Counted from the first letter of the stretch, positions 43,925 through 55,692 are shown. The stretch: DNA of 64,000 nt from Lepiota brunneoincarnata (GCA_023014365.1 JAEBUN010000015.1:248001-312000), one strand, 5' to 3'. A program made the numbers and translations. The notes: generated by a model not told the origin, from the letters alone.

Positions 43925-44115
43925 TAAGCTATAAGCTCAAACTCAACCAGTACATAGTGACCAAATACATAGCAACAAGGCAGGATTCACAGAATAAGCT
44001 AAACTCAAGTTCAAAATGTTTTATAACTTAAACTCAACCAGTATACAGCAACTGAAAACATAGCAACAAGGCGGGATTCACAGAATAAGCTAAGCTCAAG
44101 TTCGAAAAGTTTAGT
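43925..44115 (+). repeat. Two direct repeats of about 95 bp
   Basis: CATAGCAACAAGGC and GATTCACAGAATAAGCTAA occur at both about 43970-44000 and about 44060-44095. The block lies just before the plus-strand zinc-cluster-like gene. Confidence 0.6.
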
Positions 44116-44116
44116 T

Positions 44117-45367
44117 ATGACTCTGAGGGCAGGATTACAATTGAAGAGGAGAGCAGATGAACATGCTGCAAGCATAAGGATGGAAGCATTGGAGAGGGAG
44201 AGAGAGCAGGGGCAGGCAGGGCCCACCATTGAACAAAGAAGGGTGGATGATCAGTCTGCACAGATGAAGTTGGAGGAGTCAGAGGGGTTGGTATGGGGGC
44301 AGGGGCAAACAGGGCCCTTCATTGAATAAAGGAGAGCAGATGAACCATCTGCAAGGATGAGGTTGGAGCAGTCGGGGTGGGAGCAGGGGTGGTGGCTGGG
44401 AGAACAATGGCCACATAAAATAGGGGAGCATAACCCCTATGTGCAATGCCTCACCAAGTGGTTGGCATGTCAAGAGTCCTCAGGTGAGTAGTACTAATAT
44501 TACACTTTTGATTGAACTATTTTACTAATAAGTTGCTATAGCTCTCACTATCACAAAGTGTGCCCCTTGTGTGAAGGCAAAGGCTAGGTGTGAAGCTGCT
44601 GGCTTGCCAATGGGGGGCACAGAGGCCTTGCCACAACTCTTTCGGTGGCCATTGATAGAGGCCACCCAGGTGGCAGAACCAAGGCCAGAAACAGCAACCA
44701 GGATTTCTGGTGCAATGCAAGACAATGTAAGTTTTGAGATGTGATGATTATCATAGCAACTAACAAGAGATATGCATAGGTTTGAGATCACAGGTCATTT
44801 AATCCTTGTCACATTGCGTACTTCACCACCCTGGTGCAAACACCAATGCAGGCCATCCAGGAGAACAGCAAGAGGATAGTCAACCTGACTGAAGAACTAG
44901 TCAGGTGGTGTATGGCCCTGGAGATGCAGACCAGGAGCAACTACAGGCTCATGGAGTTGTTTGTACCAGGACAGGTAAAGAAGTGGCAGGAGGAGGACAG
45001 GAAGAGACAGATAGAAATGTTAGAGAAAGCAGAGGACAGAAGGATAGCCTCTGAAAAGTGGGCAAGGACAGGGAATGCAATCCTAGATGTGGGATTCACA
45101 GACAATGAGGATGTGGAGGAGGAGGAGGGTGATGAGGAGGAGGAGGAGAAAGAGGAGGACGGGGATGAGGATGAGGAGGAGGATGAAGAGGACAAGGAGA
45201 ATGAGGAAGAGAAAGAGGAGGAGGAGGAGGAGGAGAAAGAGGAGGAGGAGAAAGAGGAGGAGGAGGAGGAGGAGGAGGAGGAGGAGGAGGATGACAATGA
45301 GGATGAGGAGGAGGAGGAGGAGGATGAGGATGAGGATGAGGATGAGGATGGGAGGCCAGACAAGTAG
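44117..45367 (+). CDS. Zn-cluster-like protein with acidic tail, probably damaged
   Basis: The N terminus is built of repeats of roughly 30 residues (RRADE..A..RMEALE) and contains an in-frame TAA near 44327. It then reads NPYVQCLTKWLACQ, a GT-AG intron at about 44484-44541, and CAPCVKAKARCEAAG, giving a paired CX2CX6C arrangement (the first Cys of the first half is Tyr). After a further probable intron the last exon (about 44834-45367) has a coiled-coil-like segment and about 75 mostly Glu/Asp residues from GAG/GAT repeats. The product is unknown; DNA or chromatin binding is only inferred. The internal stop and the missing Cys suggest decay. Confidence 0.4.
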
Positions 45368-45419
45368 AATATGTACAAACTAATGTTAAAATAATCATAT
45401 TCTTGAGTCTTGTTCCATT

Positions 45420-46230
45420 TGAAATCCATGTGTGAAGTCATGCAGTGGTTTAAATGGCTGAACAATAGCTGAAATAGTCAAAAAAGATAAGTGGCAGCTC
45501 AGCTTAGTGAATGGCAGCTAGAACAGCCAAGAAATCCAAGCCATCCAGCTGCCTGACTGACTGAACAGCAGCTGAATAGTCACAAAAGATCAGCGGCAGC
45601 TCAACTGGGTGAACAGCAGCTGGAGCACTCAAGAGATTCAAGTCATTAGACTAGTAGGATATATCTATACATGCATGTCTGAAGTCATCTAGCTAGAATA
45701 GTCAAGAAAGGTCAGTGGTAGCTCAACCAGGTGAATGGTGGCTGGAACACTCAAGGGATTCAAGTCATTAGACTAGTAGAATATATCTATATGGGCATGT
45801 CTGAAGTCATCTGGCTAAAATAGTCAAGAAAGGTCAGCAGCAGCTCAACTGGGTGAATGGCAGCTGGAACACTCAAGAGATTCAAGTCATTGGACTAGTA
45901 GAATATAGATAATCTATATGTGCATGTGAAGTCATCCAGCTGCTTGACTGAAGATGAATAGCCAATACTTGAGTGCTCTAGCCACTTTCACCCAGTTGAG
46001 CCACTGCAGACCTTTCTTGACTATTCAACTGTCATTCAGTCAGTCAAGTAGCTAGACAACTTCACACATGTATGGATATATCCTACTAGTCTAATGACTT
46101 GAATCCCTTTAGTGCTCCAGCCACTGTTCACCTGGTTGAGCCACCACTGACCTTTCTTGAATACCCAGCTGCCACCATGTCAGTCAAGTAGCTGGACAAT
46201 TTCACACATGCATGTATAGATATATTCTAA
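45420..46230 (-). repeat. Satellite, about 121-bp period (right block, with an internal flip)
   Basis: GAATATATCTATA-type markers lie near 45657, 45779 and 45899, inverted relative to the left block. From about 45960 to 46230 the orientation switches back to that of the left block. Confidence 0.6.
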
Positions 46231-46233
46231 GTC

Positions 46234-47684
46234 TTAATCATCTATGAGCATTCCATCTACCTCCTTCAACTCCATTTTCTCAACAAAGTCTGACTGCTTT
46301 GACCAGCCAGGAATTTCCACACCTAACTTCTTGTATATTGCCTCTTTCATGTAGAAGGCATATACCACCCTGTCCCCATGTTCCCAATGCCCAACCCCAT
46401 GTTTTAGCAAATGTCTGCATAGGAAAACACCAGTACCAGAGGGTATGAAAGCATTATCTTTAACTCCAGTAGTGACAAACAAGTGTCATCACCATGGGTT
46501 CCAAGGCTTACTAGGAGGTCATAACATGTCTGGTGTGCTCCCCTATCCTTATGGCTTTCAGTGATTCTGTTAAGGATTACTGTTATCCCTGAGAAGCAGG
46601 AATGCCACTCATTGGCATACTCCTTTGTTTCAGGTAATGCATGCAGTTTTGACAAGGATGCTTGACCTGATTTGTAGAGAGTGGGGTGTGTGAGTGCGAG
46701 TGCATTGTTGAGAAGCTCAGTTGAAGGCCAAATCATCTTGAGCCATTCCTTGCTACTGGTGTTTTTTTTTAATGTACTAGACATTACCAGTCTTGCCTTG
46801 GAACTATTCTGGTAATAAGTGTAGAGCATGAGTTGGGTGTGTAGTATCAGTAATGAGAGGATACACACTGCATGTCCAGCAGGAATCCAACCTGGTGAGA
46901 AGTTCAGGACACCTCTAGTCATCTTCTGACCTGGGACTTGGAGAAATGATGCAGGGTCATTTCTCCAAGTCTGAGCCTGGCCTGAACACCACTCAAGTTG
47001 AGGTTGAATAAAATCTGTTGCCCTGAGGAGATTATCCTGTTTCAATACTATAAGCTACACTTCATAATAGTTGTACAATGAATGTTATACCTGATGATTC
47101 TAGGGCAAGAGGTTGGGTAAATACCATACCAATATATTTTCTTGGTTATTGACAATAGTTGTGGGCTTGGTGAAATGCTTGGGACCAGGTTTGGATTTTG
47201 ACATGATCTTTTTTGATGGCTCCAGGTTTGTTACATCACAGTCAATAACATCTGGGCAATGACTTGAATAAAAATAAAGAAGCAAAGGTGTGGGAGACCG
47301 ACTCATGAGGACAGAGACTAGCAGCAGTGAGAATTCACATGATATGCCTTTCCTCTGCTTCATTCTCTTTCTTCAAGACTTGTCTGTTCTCACTCATGAT
47401 TTCTCCAAGGATTGGGCTTTTTAATATCTGTTAGTTGACTTAAATTTGACCCAGGAGGCTCAGACTAATGTGTTGTGAGTTAAAATGAGCTTTTTCTGTG
47501 CATGGAATTTTGCTTTCATGTATGCTACTAGTCCCTCATTTTTGTGGTACCGTTTTTTCTTATCCCTCCCCCATTCCTGGATTTTCTTCACTGACTTGCT
47601 AGTGGAAGGTTGGATAGGAGCCATAAAGTACACATTTATGACCATGAGCTGATCCCAAATGGATCCCAACAAACAAACAAACAA
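46234..47684 (-). pseudogene. TET/JBP-type 2-oxoglutarate/Fe(II) dioxygenase, broken
   Basis: The minus-strand parts match a large Agaricomycete family annotated as TET/JBP oxygenase. In order: a basic N-terminal segment (47640-47460); PTTIVNNQENILVWYLPNLLP (about 47190-47105); after a 43-nt GT-AG intron (47048-47090), LNFSPGWIPAGHA; then the catalytic part ILNRITESHKDRG (HxD iron ligands), YDLLVSLG, GTGVFLCRHLLKHGVGHW (distal His), and GDRVVYAFYMKEAI (the Arg expected to hold 2-oxoglutarate). Family members oxidise 5-methylcytosine. Damage: a TAG after LPNLLP, and a one-base frameshift near 46440 between LSYP and GTGVF. All ligand residues are still readable. Confidence 0.7.
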
Positions 47685-47690
47685 ACAAAC
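47667..47690 (+). repeat. (ACAA)n microsatellite
   Basis: About six perfect ACAA/AAAC repeats next to the 5' end of the dioxygenase pseudogene. Confidence 0.8.
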
Positions 47691-47699
47691 TTATAAAGT

Positions 47700-48880
47700 A
47701 AGTACCTGCTTGTGAAACAATTTTCCCAGCCCCTTGAACTCCATGTCACCAACATCCTGTGTCATGGAAGCTGAAACTGCTGTGCACGCCAGTGGTGGAG
47801 GTGACCATGTGTGACACAGTATGCAGGTGAGATCAAGATAGCTCCCTCCCCACTTTTGTGGGTGAGGTATTCTGTGCTCCTCAAACATTGCCATCCTGTC
47901 CAGCAACATAGGGTGTGTGTTTGAGCAGAAGCCCCCACCTCTCTACACATTGAAGAGTGCTGTAGAGTGTTTCCTCTCTGGAGGAGAGTTTGTAGTGGGC
48001 ATGCACTGCATAACAAGCCACTTGTGGCTTGGTACATTTTATTCTCCTTCCCCCTTGGCCTCTATCACCCCCAGTAGCTACCTCCCCAGCTAAGTCTACA
48101 CCCCCAGTCCCTCACCCCTCTACTGACTTATCCTACCTCCAAAAATACATAGAGACAGCCGCTGCTGCTGCCATCTGGCCATTCCCCCTGCCTTACCCTA
48201 CCTGCAGTACACATCATAGATACAATGTTGTATTAGTATTTACTGTTCTTCATTTAGTCCTATCTGTGGTCTAGTCAGGAGGATCCCCTGAATAAAGCAC
48301 AGATAAGGTATACCTGTTTTTGAGACTGCTAGATAGATAGTTAGAAAACTTAGGACTTGTAAAATAAAGATAACTATGTTTTGTGTTGATTAATTTTGCG
48401 ATGGACAGGTGCTTATTTAGACACTACTAAGATGAACTTCAACTTTTTCAAGTTCCCTAGTGTGTTACCCAACTCCATCTTCCAAGTTCTACCCCCAACC
48501 TCCCTCAACACACTTTCTATTACCACCATGCCCAAGACCAGCTGCAAGACCACAGCCTCCTCTGCCAACACTGCTGCCACCAGGACCACCAGGGCCACCC
48601 AGGCTGCTGCTGCCAGCCACCGCTCCAGTCAAGCAGCCTCTAGTTCCTTATTTGCGATCATTTCAGCTGCCATGGATGCTAATTATAATGCTACTGCTGC
48701 CAGCCACTGCTCCTCCAGATCATGGCCAGCTGCTAGTAGCCTCTGGACCATTGCACTTGGTAGTCAAGCCAGATGAGCCAGGAGGAGAGGGGGAAATATT
48801 GCTGATCTGAAATGATTTGATTTAAGGCTACATGTTTCCTTTTTGGGAAAATTGTCGTACCAATGGTTTATCAGGGTTTG
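47700..48880. other. No supported gene
   Basis: The ORFs at 48396-48776 and 47762-48037 are Ala/Ser- or Cys-rich and show no domain. I see no repeat structure beyond short Ala-coding GCTGC stretches. Confidence 0.4.
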
Positions 48881-48884
48881 TCTG

Positions 48885-49240
48885 AGATTGTTATGGAGAG
48901 GTGATTGGCTCAGCTATACAAGCAGCCAGGTAGCCACCTCTACAATGTCAAGATGACTACTGCAATTGGTATGGAACAAGTCTAGGGGGAATGGTACCAG
49001 AAATTGTGAACCATTTCATACTAGACTACCCAGCATATGAAGATGAAAGGGACAACATGGCAAGAAAGATAGGAAGGGCAAACACACATGAGCTGGCAAG
49101 AATCTTCAAGATGGGGGATGGCATAAGAGAGCTGCTCAACTACATTCACACAACAAAGAGGCTCAAGGACTCATTTGATTCACTAAAAATCATCAACCTA
49201 CAGAAGGAAGCACTTGAACATGAAAGGGCAAAATGAACCC
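48885..49240 (+). pseudogene. LINE ORF2 C-terminal fragment
   Basis: ORF 48991-49236 reads EIVNHFILDYPAYEDERDNM, then GIRELLNYIHTTKRLKDSF. This matches the H-X-C-type end (here the Cys is Tyr) of RNase H-bearing LINEs of a family different from the others in the window. No upstream LINE domain is left. It lies between the dioxygenase and transposase pseudogenes. Confidence 0.6.
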
Positions 49241-49249
49241 TCCAAAGCC

Positions 49250-50400
49250 TTTCTCTAATCACTCACCTAAGGTCAAGGCAATGACTGTCCTTTGGCAGTA
49301 AGAATGGGAACACAGAGAGAGGCAACCAATCCCCCACTGCTAGGCCGAATGCCAGCAACAAAAGGAGAAGACAGACAGGAATGTACAGCAAAGTAGGGAG
49401 GGTGAAGATACCCCAAACAGCATTTCCTTGCTGGACTACAAGGAGGAGTGAGTGCTCAGGGTATGCCTTCAGTAGGGCTGGGGTATTTCACTGAGTTGAT
49501 TAAGGAGCACAGGGGCCCTAAGGACTTCTTCGTATATCATAGATAACACAAAGTCCAACATGAGGTATATTCTAGAGGACTCTGGATCCTAAGGCTAAGT
49601 TGTATCTGGGAGCCAGGGAACATGAAACAAGGGGAAACATCAAGTTTTCATTGCTACATTAGCAGAAATATAGGAAAGAGAAAGGAGAGGATATAAAAGA
49701 TAGTGTGAAAGACATTGTTTGGCCTCTCTACAACCTAATGCAAATGTGTTGAGGGCCAGATTCTGTGTGCAGGCAAGATTCTCAGTGAAACAAAACTTGG
49801 AAGTGTAGGATTTATAAAATATGTGCCACATAGCTACTTGAATACACCATCTTTTATCCAAATCCAAAATTAGCCTTACAATATCCCATTATAAATGCTT
49901 ACTGCCTTCCTCAGGTCCTCCTCCTTGCTCAGCTAGTAGCTTGAGGGACTTGAATAGTCTCAACATTCATATCCTGTATGTGTTGTCATTTTGAGCAGCA
50001 TAGCTGAGGTATCTCTTCTTGATCAGAGCATTTTTGTTTCCAAACACCACCACTACTCTTGTGGTCCCTGGGAGTTACAATTACTACCTTTGGGATTAGC
50101 CTTGGCTTCACGAGGGGGTGGAGGAGGTAATACCACCTCTACATAATCTTTGCTAGGCTAATAGATAGTGAGATCAAACAAAAACTGTGCCCAGTAATCA
50201 AGATACTTACCTTCAACTCATCATCATTTTCTGGCTGATCCCTATGATTCCAGTCACCTGGAACAAGTAAGTATGGGTTCCATATCTGTTGATGGTCCCC
50301 TGAATCCAATCCCCATTGCATATTCCCTGCATGTCCAGCATGTAATGATTGTTTGAACATTAATTCTTCCAAGCTTTGGATGCAGAGTCGATCTATGTCT
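49250..50400. other. No supported gene
   Basis: Nothing recognisable on either strand. The ORFs at 49640-49867 and 50139-50372 have no domain. Confidence 0.4.
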
Positions 50401-50402
50401 TG

Positions 50403-50424
50403 CCCCCCCCCCCCCCCCCCCCCC
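50403..50424 (+). repeat. 22-base C homopolymer
   Basis: An uninterrupted run of 22 C just beyond the 3' end of the large transposase pseudogene. Confidence 0.9.
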
Positions 50425-50454
50425 TGTGATGCCTTTTTGACCTGGATAGTCTAT

Positions 50455-53400
50455 GCTTGCTCTATAATCTCTTTGATCCACCTCTCCAATGGTGCATTTC
50501 CCATGCCTGTCCTCTGACACAGTTGATGGGCAATAAGGAGTGTCACAGCATGGGAGAATCCAATGCCAGCAATCCACCATTGCCGCTGTGAAGCATCACC
50601 ATGGCATACCTCAGTGTATCCAGTTTGAAATCATCCCCACATCCTGACAATCCAATGAGCCAATGAACGAAACACCTGACTGAGGGGAAAGCTTCTTCTG
50701 ATATGTATACTGTCTTGCTGGAAATAGAGGATTGTTTGGAATACTAGCTGGGTTAAAGACCATTTGGTGGAGCAAAGATAAATATGGCCATAAAGCCTGG
50801 TTGATTTTGCTTGTATATGGGATGGAAATTGGATCTTTGACCACCTGGTCACACAATTCAGGCATATTACAAGCAAGCTGCCACTGTCCCAGCTAAGAAA
50901 TGTTAGCAATATTCCAAGAGAAATGAAATAGGGCATACCCTGACTGCCTGCCATGCCTTTGCTTGTCCCCATAGAGCTGTCACCAAATCCTTCTCTGGCA
51001 CAACTGTGATCATGCCTGGTTTGAGTGATGTATTCTCAAACAAACAACCTCTCCACCACTTTACCCTCCATTGCTCTCCATCATTTACCATACCAATCAA
51101 CTGGACTGGGTACCAGAATGTGCCAAGTTGTGTGAGTGCGCCATGGCCAGGTCTATACAAGTTTTGGTGTTCAGTCACAATTAACATTTGACAGGCTTAC
51201 CATAATCTTTTTCACCCAGGTCCTAGCTTCTCAGCTTCTCCAATACATTGCCTACAAAATAGTAAGCCTCAGACAAAAAGATAGGTGAGAGCACTCACAT
51301 TTGTATTGATCCAGGTTTTTCATTTATTGAAGGTAGAGTACAATGATGGCACTCAAACAGGCCCATGGATAATAACATGCAACTTTCAACTTGTTGCAGG
51401 CAGGGAGTATGAGAGTGTCAGTGACATGTTTGGCACTTAGCAAAAGATCCATGGTCTTCAGAATAGACATAGTCATAGTTCCCCTGAACCCCACAGATGC
51501 ATTGGATGCAAACTGGATACAGATCTTCCACTTCAGAGTCTGTATCCCAGCCACCATGGTTTGATGGTAAGGATTTGGTAGGTGGCAAGGATAGGAGGGT
51601 AGTGGTGGTAGTTGCATCCAAAAGTGATTCTAAAGGTACCATGTCCATATCTTCACCAAGTCTTCCAGCAGTTGCCAGTGGTTCAATAGGTAGAGTTGGA
51701 GGAATGTGTGCAAGAGTAGGATGAACATATTCAACAGTCTTTGTAGATGTGAGATTGCTCATCCATGAATGATGCTGTGATTGGATTGGTACCAGGGGTC
51801 CATTGTAAGAAATAGTTGACTTTGGGAATATCTTGGGTGTTGAGAATTTAGAATTGAACAAGTTTGAACATTGCTGAATGCGCCGGCAATAAGAGCAATC
51901 CTGAGCTTGTCATCCACCATGGAGTTTATAGACAATGACATGATAGGAATAACCATGAGGAAAGTGGAGACTGGTGAGTGGTGCTGTTGACTGGGAATTA
52001 GACACCTGTTTAACTCTGCCACCATTGTCAAAATCATTATAGGTGTATACACCTGGATTAGAGCAGTCTTTGTAGTGGGCAATGAAATGGTTTTGCATGG
52101 GATCTGTCAAACCAAAGCCTACAAGGTCATAGGCAACCTTGAACTTCTTTGCATCTCCTGGCCCAAGTGACTCCAGATGGTTAGGGATATCCCAGTCCAG
52201 TTGAGTCCCATTTTGCCCAGGTGATAATTCGATTACAAGAACAATTGGCAGACTAACCACAAGATGGGTAATATCAGTCTGTTCACCAGTGCAGAGCAGA
52301 GTTCCCTGAGATTGTCGCCAGCAGGAAGCACCAGTAGTTGTAGACTCTTGTTCCATTGCCATGAATTGTTTGAACCAGCTCACTAGGTTCCCTTCAAAGT
52401 GGGCATGGTCCCAAGCAGAGATGAGGATATCAGTCTGAGAGAGAAGGGCAGTATGGAGCTCCAGATGACTTCCTTGAGTAGACTGATCACCATTACATGC
52501 ATGAAATTGCACAGTCAAAGGAGCAAAGTATGCAAGGGGAATGATGGAGTCCTTGAAACATCCTTGGCTAGCATCCATCTTAAGTCCCTTCCAAAGCCAT
52601 CCCTGCATATATGTCAGCATGAATTGAAGGATGGGCTAGTAGATACTTACAAAAAGAGAATGGAAACCAAACTCTTCCTGAATAATCTTTTGTAAACAGA
52701 GTTGGTGTTGCAACAAGTCCTGTTCATTTGAAAGCCAGGAAGAATCTCCATTGGATTGAGACCATTGTAAAAAATGGTTGAAGATCTTGAATATTGGGGA
52801 GTTGGTATCCATGGTGCTGATAACCTCTGCAAATTCAGGAATTGTGGTAGAAATTGAAATGTAGAGTAGCTGAAGAGAGGTATCCAGCCAACAGGAGTTT
52901 TCTTTCCACTGATAGCATGCTGAAGCCAAAACATTCCCAATTGCTGCTATGGTCTTGATTTTTTTCTGAGGGCTACTAGAATTCTTGGGTATAAGCTGCT
53001 TGGTGATTTGGATTTGTGGTGCCATGATTTACATTTGGAAGGCGACATCCCAAGTATATCAAGCTTGGCTTGATCCTTCTTCCACTTGTTAGCCTTGCCA
53101 TAGTGTAGTGGTACCCCCACTGGAACAAGTCAACAATTAATCTTATTAACCAAGTTTGAACTTACTTTGTTTGCTCTTGTAGTTATCCTCAAACCTAATG
53201 GCCCAATGGTAAAGTGATCAGATGCCCTTGAAGAATTGTTGGTTCTGGCCAGCTGCAGCATAGAGCTGGAAGTGTAGGAATTCTTGAGCATTGGTAGTTG
53301 TTGGTAGAACCTGCCATAGCTCAAGGTCCATTGTCACAAAGACAGGAAATATCATCTTGCCATGTTGAAGCCACCATAACAACCAATCTGCAACACCAGG

Positions 53401-55028
53401 GAACTCTGTAAGCAACCACTCTACTGTCTTCTGGAACTCTTCCATGGACTTGATTTTGGTTAGTTTGAGTGCTTCAGCAACAAACTCCTCCCTCTGGTGA
53501 ATAGGGACAACTCCACTGATTCTTGATACTTGGGTAACTCCTTGTCTATAATGCTTGCCACATCCTCAGATTATTTTCTCTGTAGCTAGCCTAAGCTCTT
53601 CTCCTGTCTGGGGATCTTGGTTGGCTAAGCAGATTTCAACAAAGGCTTCAATGTAGCCTTCTCTTTGAGCATTACTGAAGTCCATAACCTGCAGGATATT
53701 AGATTCTAAAATGATCTGATGAAGATGAAGCTATACCATTGCAAACATTTTATCTTGAACAGGAATTTTGTGGAGAGTGGCTTGGGCAATGATGGTTTGG
53801 AAAGTACTGAGGAAATGTAGCCTGTAGTACTCAGCTGAGCCACCATCCATGAAAGACATCAGAATTGGAATCCATTTTTGAAGGACTGGGGAATAGATAG
53901 AGGACATCATCAGGGCCCAGCCACTGTCTGCCCAGAATCCATGAGCAGCATCAGCAACCATTCCACCACCAATATCCTCATCAGATTCATCATTCTGGTA
54001 GAGAGCCTGAGAAGCCATGAAGGGGGACTGGAAGCATATGATATTTTCAAGTCCAAATCATGAAGTTTTGATGAAATTTGGGTGCTCTCATGCAAATTCT
54101 TTCAAGCTAGTGAAGAATGGGCAAGGGTCTGGGGGTGTATGCTGCTTGATAACATGATTTCATTCATAGGTTACTTGTCCTCAGTTGTGAAGTGCAGGTG
54201 AGATGACATTGACCAATTGTCCAGGTCCATTCAAGCTTCTGATAACAAATTGTAAAGCAGATGGTCCCGTTTTTGGATGGTCTAGGACTATCTGATCAAA
54301 TTTAGCCTCTTCATCAGCATCCAGATGGATGTTAGCAGGAGGATGAGGATGATTATGAATACCCTCCTATATGAAGTACTTTCCCCCTTGCCAAGTATAC
54401 ACTGTGGACCAAACATTACATTGCATCCAAAAGTCTTCTTTCCCACAATTGCAACCTTCTTCAGACTGTTTTTGGCAGCTGGCTTTGGTAGTTTTTGGCC
54501 ATATAAGCATGTTGCAATTAGGGTCAATGCATTGAAAAATACCTAGACATTCTCACATTGACTTGAACCCTTTTTGCCATTTGGGAGCTTTATCCCAACC
54601 ATTGTTACAGTTATGACCACTCTTGACCAATGAATCAGTGGCCACTTGCCTTTGATGAGTTCATCAGGTGTAAAGTTCTGTTCAAAAGCTCCAACAGGAA
54701 AGTATGGCCATGACTTCCTAGTCTCCTTCAATCCTTCCATTGGCTGTTGTGGGAGAGGAGGCTGAACTAACTGTCCAAGGCTGGCAAGTGTGGTGGATGG
54801 ATTGGCTGGAAGAGAGGAATTCATAGAAGGGGAGGGTCCAGATATAGTATGTGAAGTTGATGGAATAGAGGGAGTGATAAAATGATTAGGAATATGTGAA
54901 GGTGGTTGAGTAACAGGTTTTGTTTCAAGGGAGAATTGAGGGAGTAGAGGAAGTCCAGGTATAGTAATAGGATGGGTGGGGCCATGGTTGACCTGTGAAA
55001 GGGGGGGCATAGATCCTGGCTGAGGCAA
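50455..55028 (-). pseudogene. Composite transposase: Zn finger, MULE-like core, USP-like peptidase, PHD-like finger, PWWP/Tudor-like segment
   Basis: The minus strand shows in order: a Pro-rich N terminus with KGKWPLIHWSRVV (about 54640-54600); a Cys/His zinc-binding region (CIDPNCNM, CNCGKEDFWMQC, HNHPHPP; 54530-54330); a MULE-like core with VADAAHGFW (likely first catalytic Asp) and WIPILMSFMDGGSAEYYRLH (54000-53780); TTTNAQEFLHFQLYAAAG (about 53280); a C19 peptidase-like domain with Cys box ENSCWLDTSLQLLY (Cys codon near 52891-52893), a 48-nt intron (52603-52650) and His box HFIAHYKD with VYTYND (about 52085); a PHD-like CICG...CQTCH...ECHHC (51540-51350); FWYPVQLIGM...WRVKWWRGC (about 51100); and a helical C-terminal domain to about 50455. 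At least five in-frame stops (TAG near 54365; TGA elsewhere) break it. Domain names are by pattern; the PWWP/Tudor label is weakest. Confidence 0.7.
52603..52650 (-). other. Intron in the USP-like domain
   Basis: The minus-strand GTAAGT...GCAG splits the peptidase-like domain between ...FGFHSLF and the GWLWKGLKMD segment. The 48-nt length is normal for basidiomycetes. Confidence 0.7.
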
Positions 55029-55039
55029 TAATACTGATT

Positions 55040-55600
55040 GAAGTGCTTGAATAAGAACTTGTATGTCAGTTGTTTCTGTAACAAGTAAGTTTGTGTAAGT
55101 TAGCTTTTAAATTAAAGTAAAATAACAAACGTGAGGTTGGATGAGGCTGTTGTATGGATGGAATTGGTTGGGGGGCCATCTGTGGAGATTTGGGAGGTAA
55201 CAGTGGAGGAACATCTTGTTCTGACTCGAAGAAGTACTTTGCACAGTGCTTAATGAATCCCTGCTATAATTTAGTATCATGACTTCATACAAGTTTAATT
55301 CTGACTTACAAAAACCATGGGAAAATTTATGTCTGGTACAGATAGTTGAGGTTTGGAATGAGAAGTAGGAACTCAAGGTAGAGTTAGAGAGCGGTGGAGA
55401 AGTAAAACCATGTAGGGGGGATGTTGGAATATTTATTGGTGTACCAATGGTGTTTTATACTTTTACCTATGAGTCATATCCTCATTGTACAATATCCCAA
55501 GAGTAGCAGAAAACATGGGATACAGATCTTAAATATGTACATTGAAAGAGTGGACATTGGTTTGAGAATGATGAAATATTGATCTTGCATGTATTGAAAT
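55040..55600. other. No supported gene
   Basis: The minus-strand frames 55376-55107 and 55084-54821 could be 5' exons of the transposase, but no domain or splice pattern is convincing. Confidence 0.35.
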
Positions 55601-55604
55601 GTGA

Positions 55605-55692
55605 GCAGGATTCAAACCCTCAACCTCAAAAATGGAAATAACCTGTTTGTACAGAGCCTGAAACACTAACCGTTACACCATAGTGTTATTTT
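55605..55692 (-). tRNA. tRNA-like sequence (pseudo-tRNA or SINE head)
   Basis: On the minus strand a good box A (TGGTGTAACGG, 55670-55680) and box B (GGTTTGAATCC, 55608-55618) are 52 bp apart. A D-arm-like GGTGTAACGGTTAG and a T-loop are visible. The T stem pairs poorly and no clear anticodon arm forms, so a functional tRNA is unlikely. Confidence 0.45.

Noticed and set aside
44941..45465. Ser-rich and Pro/His-rich ORFs opposite the acidic tail
   Set aside because: They are mirror images of the GAG/GAT repeat.
36662..54400. In-frame TGA read as an amino acid (altered code or selenocysteine)
   Set aside because: TGA stops occur only in decayed elements, mixed with TAG and frameshifts; the chromovirus pol uses no internal TGA.
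50455..55028. KDZ-type transposase
   Set aside because: TET/JBP genes are known beside KDZ elements, but the core here (ADAAHGFW, TTTNAQEF) looks MULE-like and I could not find KDZ motifs.
55605..55692. Functional tRNA gene
   Set aside because: Boxes A and B are good but the T stem and anticodon arm do not pair well.
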